Of a DNA stretch of 64,000 bases, positions 56,401 to 64,000 are shown one piece after another. Under the pieces are notes generated by a model, which saw nothing but the letters and a program-made list of their open reading frames with translations, made no database searches and was not told where the DNA came from. The position numbers and the translations under genes were made by a program. How positions within the stretch are numbered: the stretch's first letter is position 1; the number at the start of each line of letters is the position of its first letter. The DNA is from Euphorbia lathyris (taxonomy: Eukaryota; Streptophyta; Magnoliopsida; Malpighiales; Euphorbiaceae). The stretch covers positions 108,590,807 through 108,654,806 of the forward strand of contig NC_088910.1 of the NCBI RefSeq assembly GCF_963576675.1, read 5' to 3'.

Positions 56401-57380
56401 CTCCATTTCCAACTCGCAAGTTTATGCTTCCTTTCTTTAGTTCCTTAGTCTGATTTAGCTCCTGCATATTTGTACAAATATGAGATCCACATCCGGTATT
56501 AAGTACCCAAGATTCAGACAGCGAAACTGTATTTATTTTAATATAAAACATACCAGATGCTGAAGCACCGTTATTTTCCTTCTCGTGGAAGGTTAGGTAC
56601 TCCATGCAATCCCTCTTCCAATGCCCTAAGTCACCACAATAGTAGCACTTTCCTTTGGGCTTCTTTGGTTCCTTTCCCTTCGTTTCGGTGAGCACAGCCC
56701 CCTTGCATTTATCAAGATGGTTTGGATTGGGAGCGACCCCTTTCCTTTTTCTCGATCCTTCAATAGCAAGGGCCAGTATCTCCTCGTTTTCTTTTATAAT
56801 GGGCTCGACTGACTCGAGCATATGCGCAAGCTCTACAAGAGAGGTTTGCAAGCCACTCATTTGGTAGTTCATTATGAACTGTGAGTAACTCTCGGGGAGG
56901 GACTGAAGAATTAAGTTTTCACTTAGTTCACGGTCCATCGCATCTCCAATACTAGAAAACTTGGTGATAAGGCTGATCATCTTTGCACAATGTGCCATTA
57001 CAGATGTGCCCACCTGCATCTTGCTTTTATATAACTCCTTGGTTATTTCGAAGCGTTCGCACCGAGTTTCATTCACAAATAACTCTTTGAGGTGCTTGAC
57101 CATGGAATAGGCATCCATATCAGAATGTAGTTGCCTTTTGACTTCCGGTGTCAGAGATGCAAGTATGATGTCCCCCATTTGATCATCATCAGATTTATGC
57201 TTCAAGTAAGCATAAAATTCTTGGAGCATCATCAGTTGGGTAAGGGGGTATCGGTGTATCAAGTACATACCCTTTCCTTTCGAACTTCAAAACAATTTTG
57301 AGGTTACGAAACCAGTCGGTGAAGTTTGAACCATTCAATTTGTTATCGGTAATGATGTAACACAGATCGGTGTTAGTCAT
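53464..57380 (-). pseudogene. Copia gag-pol polyprotein with two frameshifts
   Basis: Domain order on the minus strand is gag (start MTNTDLCYIITDNKLNGSNF at 57380), CCHC knuckle (CYYCGDLGHWKRDC), protease, GAG-pre-integrase (HCRLGHINKRRM, CESCLKGK), integrase (HSDVCG, RSDRGGEY, SERRNR), RT (YVDDILLMGN) and RNase H. That is the Ty1/copia order, integrase before RT. A frameshift near 57210 breaks gag and another near 55515 separates integrase from RT. The protease active site reads NTGCGSHIC instead of the usual DTG, so the catalytic aspartate is changed. RT to the C-terminus is one 667-codon frame. This copy cannot act alone. Confidence 0.9.
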
Positions 57381-58675
57381 GATTTTAAGAGTGTGTGTTT
57401 AAACAAAACCTGAGAGTGAGAAAGAGTAAACGTACGTCATTCATTTGCTTTAAAGTATAACAATCTAAAATTATAGGCCTTTTAATTTATTTCAGATTGC
57501 TCCCACTATTTTGCCAAATTAATAGCCCTCCATATTAATTCGAAGAATTTCACAAATCCTTTAGTGAGCTAGGATCCTAACTCTTGAGATTTCGCCTTGA
57601 GTTTACTCAACAAGCTAGTCTCATTCATTAGGTAGATACATATGATCAATCACATCTCTAATGTGATTCCTAGGTTATTGGGTTACTAACCACATTAGTA
57701 ACTAATATGCTATTCATATTAATCCCAACCATCTTGCCCATTAGTTTATGATAACATGAGTTTACTCATCCAATTATCATAATCTAATTTAAGTATTACC
57801 CCATATTCATGAAAGAACGATTTTCGATAATTCAGGTGTTACGATAAGACCCCGAGCTTGAGTTTACTCAACAACCCACCCCCAGTACTGTCAGCTGAAT
57901 TATAATATTAGAGAGGGGCAACCGATTTTAATAACTTGCTTATTTACTTAACTTTTTAATGAGTGATTTTATTTTAGGTCTCATAATCTAACTTAGTCTT
58001 GATTTGCTTTAGCATATATCAGACACATACATTCATATACATTTGCGTTATGGACATATCATCTAAATTATTCCGTCGAGCCAGAGACGGAATAAAAGGG
58101 CAAACCTAAGGAAATACTAACTATTACATATTTATCTTTAGGTCCTCCGTCTTCTCCATGGCGCCTTGAAATTACATATTAATTTCTATACTACTAAATA
58201 AAACTTCAACTGAATTGAAGGGAATTAGATGAGAGGAGAAATTACAATAGATAGTAGATAGGCAGGACTCGCAGGCCCTATTTCAAAAATACCAAAAGAC
58301 TAAAAGAGGGTCCAAATATGTCCATAACTCCAAACATGCATAGACTCAATTAAATAAATTTAATTGGTTGATTATATAACTATCTTATGTAATATTTATG
58401 TTAATCACATTAACTTAACAAATTAACTTTCATCCAATTTTACTTCTAATAGTTTCGTATCCTTTTATATTAAACTTTTAGGTTAATATAACTATACAAA
58501 ACTTTAATTATGCATGTTCCAATTATTTAGATTTTAATTCATTTAACATTTTGATTTACAAATTGGTAAAACAAACTTTTAAACAAATTTTCATTCGATA
58601 ATCAAGAACAGAAAACTATCAATTTTTGAAATATATATTCAAATATAAAACGATTTTAAACCATTTAAAATCAAG

Positions 58676-58780
58676 TGGGTATCGGACCGGGCCCGAGAGT
58701 GGGCCGCTGCCTTGCGGCAGTGGCGCCCCAGCGCCGCACGCAGCTGCTGCCGCGAGGCGCGACTTGGGCTGCTGTCGCGT
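58676..58780. other. GC-rich block in the copia leader
   Basis: Sequence such as GGGCCGCTGCCTTGCGGCAG and GGCGCCCCAGCGCCGCACG stands out in DNA that is otherwise mostly A and T. It contains several short self-complementary stretches (GCCGC...GCGGC). It could be a structured RNA leader element or captured sequence. Confidence 0.7.

Positions 58781-58785
<5 letters not shown>

Positions 58786-58832
<47 letters not shown>
58786..58832. repeat. (TA)n microsatellite
   Basis: Uninterrupted alternating T and A. Similar tracts occur at 26783-26829 in the LARD 3' LTR and at about 61421-61460 in an intron of the antisense PMD gene. Confidence 0.9.
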
Positions 58833-58835
<3 letters not shown>

Positions 58836-59148
58836 GTTTTTAAAACGGTTTTAAAAACGATTTTCAGAAATAGGAAAAACTACAATAGGTTTCCGTTTTA
58901 TCTTTAGTATTAATAAAACTGATTTTATTAACCTAACTATAAAACTAATAGATTTTGTTATAATGATTATCAACCGAAATAATTAGGAACATACGCATAA
59001 TCAATTTTAATTAACAATTAATTAAACTTATTTATCCTTAGGATTAATTAATCAAAACTATTTGTTAATTAATCCTAACCATAAATATTTATTCAATCCT
59101 ATTGAAAAACTTCTAAATTTTCATATATGAAATAACGGATTTAACGAT

Positions 59149-59161
59149 GGCTCTGATACCA
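59149..59161 (-). promoter_or_regulatory. Primer-binding site of the minus-strand copia
   Basis: On the minus strand TGGTATCAGAGCC follows the LTR terminus CCTTCA after one base. It matches the initiator tRNA-Met primer site. Confidence 0.92.
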
Positions 59162-59162
59162 C

Positions 59163-61015
59163 TGAAGGAAATTAAGGCTAAGGTATAGCAGCGAAAATAT
59201 AAAATTTTTAGCCTACTTCCTTTTAATCATAGGATCCGTTAATCGTTATTTCATATAAAGAGGGATAAGAAGGAATACCTTTTGAAGAACAATCTACCGT
59301 TGTTAAAGAAGTGCCCACAATTCTTCTCCGAGTTCCCAAGCACGAAGTATAACACGGTGAGGTTAAGTTAGAATCAACCGTATGAGATGCAACCAAAATA
59401 GATTGCCTCTAATTAACCAACACAAGATCAAAGAGAAAAGGAGATGAATGAAATTAATCAATCGACGGAAGCCGTATGAATTCTTGTCCACGAACTAGGG
59501 GATGCGAATTCACTTTCTCTCTCTAATTGTCTATTTCGAAAATCACAATAAGGGGAGGGGTTAGGCCTAGTCGAAATTCACTTAGTAGGGGGTATATATA
59601 ATAACTTGTATCTAAACCCTAGTTAGATAGGAATAGGTTACTTAATAGGAATTCAATTCGGAATAGGATTCCCAATTATTATCTTATAATATATCTAGGA
59701 TAATAATAAATAACCTAATTGGATAATAATAGGAGTATATTAATCTAATTAAAACTCCTAACTTAATTATCTCTTAATTAATTTAATTCACAAACCTAAT
59801 CAAATTAGGATTAATGGAATTAAAATATTTCCTAACTTATTATATATAAATTTCGGCCTCCCCTAATTAAATGGGCTTTACTGGGCTCATTTGGGCTTCC
59901 ATCTATTAATGACATCCATCTCTCTTTTGGTTCCAAGTCTTATGTGTGATCCATTAGGTTCTTACTACTTCTGGCCGTATGCAACTATTAAATTAATTTC
60001 TTCAAGAATTATATTTAATCCTTGCATAACGGAATGATGTACTGAGTATGTTATTGGCAAGTCTGTAATCATTCCCCCAGAGTTCGTTAAGAAGACATGT
60101 TGATTCTGTCGTTAACCCTTCCGTATTAGTTACAGTATAATTCGATCCTTTATCAACTACATCCTTGAACTGAATCTTATGACTATGGGTGATGTCAAGT
60201 CACATATAGTGAGACGTTCATTTTACTTGTATAGGCCGAGTCAACTCAAATAGATAGGTTAAGTGAAATCTGTATTTCTTACTCTTAAGCTATCACCTTG
60301 CAAGGATTTAGAGTCGAGTCTTCCACAAGCGATCATTGGATGTATCTCCCATTAATCGGGAGTGATAAATGCTCAATCCAATGTATAACTACCCTGACAT
60401 TACCTCCTGTGACACCCAACCTTTGCAGTTCACACCCCAGAGTCATCTCTGTTAAGGATCGTGGGACCGCAGGATCAAAGTCTCACATTCAGTAATTCAG
60501 GATGACCAATTAACATTCCTTTGAGTCTGAGGATTAGTTATACCTATTAATACCAATGAGATGAATAGGTGACAAGGATGAATCTACCCATCCTGTTATC
60601 TCAAATCGGATCCCCAATCCTAATGAACGACGTTTCATCGGATCTATGTAACTGTCCAGATATCTATATATATGAAGCTTGTGAGATCAGCTTTCTGTCG
60701 GACAGAAGACATTGTTACATACAAGTCTCAACAGTGATATATCAATCCTAAACATATCACTTGACTTGGGGTGGTTTTAAGTTTATTAGTTTATTATAAA
60801 GTTTTGTCTCACTTCATGCTTGTATGAACACTTTATAATCACTTTAAACAAACTTACGGATTTCCTTTTATTAGACTTTATTTAGTGCTTAAAAGGGATT
60901 GCCTTTATATAGTTATAAAACATATATCTTATTAAAACAAATGATATAAAGAACAATTCATTTACATTAAGTTTGTATCCTAGAACAATTGTCTATAGGA
61001 CACCAAACCCCAACA
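59163..61015 (-). repeat. 5' LTR of the minus-strand copia
   Basis: It is 1853 bp, reading TGTTGGGG...CCTTCA on the minus strand. A TATA box (TATATAAAG) is at 60903-60911. It abuts the exon at 61017 of the Tat antisense gene with one G between them. Confidence 0.92.
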
Positions 61016-61016
61016 C

Positions 61017-61418
61017 CTGAGACAATGGTGCAAGAACCAATCGGTTCAGGGAAGACGCAGAAGGAAGATGGGTTCGTGCCGGAAGTTGTAATGGAGTCAT
61101 AGCTACCTCAGTCGAGTCCTCATCAAGGGACAAGGTGCCAAGCGAAGACGTCAAGTTCCAACGTGCCCCTAGTTGATCCAGTGTCTCATCCTCAAAACCG
61201 AAGTATATGCCTTCGTCGGAGTCCTCTTCTTCTTCCCTTTGTCTCACAGAAGGCCCTGCTGCAGCAGCCGCCCTCTCTCCCTCATCCATCATGACTGCTT
61301 TTCCTTTTCCCTTGTCGTTAATGTCAAGCACATTCGAGGCTAGGAGAGTCGGATTGTTGTCTTTCCCTGAGCTACCGCTTGAATCTAAATAAAAAAAAAA
61401 TAAAAACAAAGATATATA

Positions 61419-61462
<44 letters not shown>

Positions 61463-62977
61463 AAATAAAACAAAAGAACTTACCAACAGGTGGGATACAA
61501 TGTTGGAAAATGGTTTCCCACCAAGCATCAAACGAAGGTTGATCCGATCCAAGCAGAAGTGGTCCCTGATCGTATCCCGCATCCAGAACCGCAGCCGCTA
61601 TATCTTCATCACTAGCCCCACACCGCTGAGAAGGGGTAGGAAATGGGAGTTGCCCTGGGATAGATTGGAAAAAGCTTAACTGACGTGTCCAAAGACATGG
61701 TGCATACAAGGTCAAACCAGGGTTTGATGAGCGAGAGATTCTATTTCGGTTCACCCCATGGTGTAACTGACGTGTCGCACATACCGTCATCCACCATTCA
61801 GCACCTTCATGGGGGGCAGCAGACAAATAAGAGCGAGCCCAAGATGGTAGACACAAGTTATTCTTTTCCCAAAAAAGAAACAGCGTGTTATGAGTAGATG
61901 GCACCAAAGTACGAAGAAATCTCACAACTACACTGACAGCCAAACTCGAAGAGCTGTAGCAAAGGTCCACGCCAAGATGCCCCGAAGTCTCCATCGACGA
62001 TGCGGTGGCCAAATGAGGAAAATAGATAAAAAGCCACAGCTGCAACAGCCACAAACCACCTCTAGGTTTTATGAATGGCCTATCCTCAACAATGAGAGCC
62101 AGGCGATGGAATGTTGAGACCAACAACATGGTGCCAAGAGCTAAACGACGGCCCGAAGCCAGAGCCTTAGCAATGATCAATATTTCTGCAGTAGGCCTGA
62201 GGCCTAACGGCTCAAAGATATAATTGCTAAGCATCATCCACAGAAAATGCACATGATCCTCATCATCCAATTCCCTCTTGTCCAATTTCCTTCTGATCAT
62301 TTGGACATACGTCCCAGCCTCTTTGGATAAGATAGCCTTCACTTCAGGAAACACATTCGTCTCAACACAACTCGGGACCTCCTCTCCGATAATAGGCAAC
62401 CCCGTCAAAGCCACTACATCACGTAAGGTGATAGACATGGGACCCAGCGGAAGGATCAACGAATTATACACCGACGACCAATAATTCAGCACCCCCTCCA
62501 GTACATTCACACAAGGAGTAATTTCATGACGGGTCAGACGAATAAAATCCCTAATGCTAACTTGGTTCCAAATACTCGCATATCTCGGCTCTAGGCGATC
62601 TACAAGGTCATTCCATCCAATGTAACAGCGAGGAAATATCAGCCCTTTCTTACTTGCAGGGAATTGATAAGTTTTTCTATGGAGGGCCAATTCGGTAGAA
62701 CTGCTCATGGGATATGGGGGCAAAGGGGAATTATTCGCAGCAACCGGGCTAATAGTAAAGACACTATCCTGAAATTGAAGTATAAACACGATCAATTAAA
62801 GCCTATCGATGCTACCTTCAAACACATGATCAGGAAATTGCAAAGTTCATTGAAAATTACCTCCTGCAAGCCAAGTGTTATGCCTAAGCGAGAATCAGCG
62901 CGAATGGTGTCAGAATAGGAACACGCAGCTGAGACAGACAGACACGAAATTTCAGCAATACAATCCCATTCACACAT
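61017..62977 (-). pseudogene. Antisense plant-mobile-domain (PMD) gene of the Tat element, 5' exons
   Basis: Exons fit GT-AG splicing: a tentative first exon from ATG 62977 (MCEWDCIAEIS) to about 62862, then 62768-61484 and 61384-61017. The phases agree: the second intron splits a Gly/Asp junction (CIPPV then DSSGSSG). The large exon is a plant mobile domain as in MAIL1/MAIN-type proteins (FIRLTRHEITP, ITLRDVVALTGLPI, HFLWMMLSNYIFEPLGLRP). The third exon is acidic and Ser-rich. The continuation is the exon at 49810-49085. Frames inside these exons are intact, so the main lesion is the copia complex in the following intron. PMD genes inside gypsy elements have been described; their role is unknown. 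Confidence 0.75.
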
Positions 62978-63382
62978 GGTAGTTCTAAAAATTCTCACAT
63001 TAAATTTCAATTCAATTTATCAGCTTTTCAATGAATATAATTCTACATATACAAAAGCAAAAGAAACAGAGAAAGAAAATATAGAAGGAAAATAGCTTGC
63101 ATACCCATGTTTGAAAAGATTGAGAGCTTGATTCTGAATGCTTCTTGAGCTTTGGGGAAAGAAAATGGTAGAAACAAAAATAACAAAAGAGGAAGAAGAG
63201 TTGTAGATTGATTAAGATGGAGAGAGTTCCTAGGCAATTCAAATTCTAAAAATCCTGCAGGATTCTCTCTCTATTATCTTGATAATATAAAAAAAAAAGA
63301 GAAAAAAGATATTTAATAAAACTTCTTTTATGCATAAATTTTATTTTTGTTAATTCATTTATGCACAAAAGAGGGGGGCAAT
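62978..63382 (+). other. 3' internal end of the Tat element and polypurine tract
   Basis: On the minus strand this is the likely promoter and 5' UTR of the antisense gene; no clear TATA box is assigned. On the plus strand it ends AAAAGAGGGGGGCAAT, a polypurine tract right before the 3' LTR at 63383. Confidence 0.7.
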
Positions 63383-63749
63383 TGTTGGCCCAAAATAAAT
63401 AAATTTTATTTTATATATATATAATGCTTGTTTGTCAATTTTAGGATATAGTTTTCATTATATCTAGAAAATAATAATGATAAAATAAAAATAATAAATA
63501 CATTCGTAAATTCATCCCAAATACGCGAGGCGTACATCTTCATACGCGGGGCGTACTCCACACATCCAAATGCGTTTCAGGATCAGGAGCACGTTTACGC
63601 GGGGCGTGCATTTCCATACGTAGGGCGTATACCGCGCATCCGAAGACGTTCCACTTCAGAGACTCGTTTACGCGGGACGTACCCTTCCATACGCCACGCG
63701 TAAACGTCATCGAAAGAACGCGCAAGCTTTAGAAGCCCTGATACGCAGG
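63383..63749 (+). repeat. 3' LTR of the Tat element, interrupted
   Basis: It matches 39597-39963 with about six substitutions and one indel, including most of the palindrome cluster. Homology stops after GATACGCA(GG), where the 5' LTR continues AGGCGTAACC. Confidence 0.9.
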
Positions 63750-64000
63750 TGTTAGACGAGGTGCCGCGGCCTAATCTCCCGGGCGGACCGGGGGGTGGAC
63801 ACCTCATGGCGACGTAAGCGGTGATTGGCGCCGAAAGCAACCAATCGTGGAATCAAGCTGCTCGGCAGGACCGGAGCTCGGAGATATGGAAGAGTCGCCA
63901 CCCACGAATGGGAAAATGAACACCGATCCCTTGCGGGAGACCGGTGTGGGTTCGGGAAACTTAGGTACGAGCCGAGAAGGCTAGCTCCTTTCCGGAGAAA
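63750..64000. mobile_element. GC-rich insertion in the 3' LTR, type not identified
   Basis: The sequence starts TGTTAGACGAGGTGCCGCGG, a TG start that would fit an LTR. It includes GGTGATTGGCGCCGAAAGC and GAGTCGCCACCCACGAATGG and runs off the window. Its base composition is clearly more GC-rich than all neighbours. I cannot assign a family without the other end. It may also be a rearrangement junction. Confidence 0.4.

Larger units (their letters stand above)
57381..59148 (-). other. Leader of the minus-strand copia between primer site and gag
   Basis: It is 1.77 kb and AT-rich, with no real ORF. It contains a GC-rich block and an adjacent TA microsatellite. Such long leaders occur in some plant copia lineages. 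Confidence 0.7.
51619..61015 (-). mobile_element. Nearly complete Ty1/copia retrotransposon, minus strand, 9.4 kb
   Basis: On the minus strand: 5' LTR 61015-59163, tRNA-Met-type primer site, a 1.8 kb leader, gag-pol 57380-53464, purine tract, and 3' LTR 53449-51619. LTRs start TGTTGGGGTTTGGTGTCC. The 3' LTR lacks its last 31-33 bp where it meets the plus-strand fragment, so no target duplication remains. LTRs are nearly identical by eye apart from small indels, so insertion is recent. It lies at an intron donor of the Tat antisense gene. Confidence 0.92.
39597..63749 (+). mobile_element. Ty3/gypsy retrotransposon, Tat-type, with antisense PMD gene and nested copia
   Basis: The 5' LTR (39597-41469) and the first 367 bp of the 3' LTR (63383-63749) start with the same TGTTGGCCCAAAATAA and differ at about six positions over that stretch. 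Between them are a primer site, gag-pro, pol with a second RNase H domain (a Tat hallmark), a 146-bp tandem array, an antisense plant-mobile-domain gene and a polypurine tract. Removing the 11.1 kb copia complex (49900-61015) leaves roughly 13 kb to the visible end. Extra sense or antisense ORFs downstream of pol are known in the Tat lineage. The 3' LTR is interrupted at 63749, so the right target duplication is not visible. Confidence 0.9.

Overview
This window is nuclear DNA from a flowering plant, most likely a eudicot; I cannot name the species. The evidence is AT-rich intergenic sequence, GT-AG introns with U-rich tracts, and plant-specific mobile elements. I see no convincing ordinary host gene, no tRNA or rRNA gene and no CRISPR array. 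Nearly all of the 64 kb is nested transposable elements in different states of decay.

Layout. 1-7.28 kb: a decayed Ty1/copia gag on the minus strand, split by a 5.55 kb non-autonomous CACTA element with a 3-bp target duplication. 7.28-12.75 kb: three non-autonomous Mutator-like elements (MULEs), each with long terminal inverted repeats and a perfect 9-bp target duplication, plus a short 5'-truncated LINE tail. 12.77-21.76 kb: the two ends of a probable hAT remnant with an 8.4 kb MULE inserted between them. That MULE carries a broken mudrA-type transposase, an unrecognised intact 140-codon ORF, and a broken multi-exon DUF1985/Ulp1-like protease gene on the opposite strand. 22.6-27.95 kb: a complete non-autonomous LTR retrotransposon (LARD-like) derived from a chromovirus-type Ty3/gypsy element. 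28.27-28.58 kb: a Tourist-like MITE. 30.77-33.3 kb: a 5'-truncated L1-type LINE with a mutated RT active site. 33.3-39.6 kb: AT-rich sequence with a foldback element, a degenerate tandem repeat, LTR-like relics and an inverted-repeat element.

39.6-63.75 kb: one Ty3/gypsy element of the Tat type. It has a 1.87 kb 5' LTR, gag-pro with stops, an uninterrupted 1174-codon pol, a 146-bp tandem array rich in TACGC-N3-GCGTA palindromes, and an antisense plant-mobile-domain (PMD) gene. The antisense gene is split at one exon/intron border by an 11.1 kb copia complex (49.9-61.0 kb). That complex is a 5'-truncated plus-strand copy joined to a nearly complete minus-strand copy of the same family, giving an inverted repeat with 1.7 kb arms. 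The Tat 3' LTR is cut at 63.75 kb by a GC-rich sequence that runs off the window.

How the parts relate. Three nests can be ordered: copia gag before CACTA; hAT before MULE; Tat element before copia and before the GC-rich insert. The most unusual signals are the GCGAA/TTCGC motif clusters that bracket the genes of the MULE and recur in its small relative, the palindrome-rich array shared by the Tat LTR and the region between its convergent genes, the antisense PMD gene with a copia sitting on its splice donor, and the unidentified MULE ORF.
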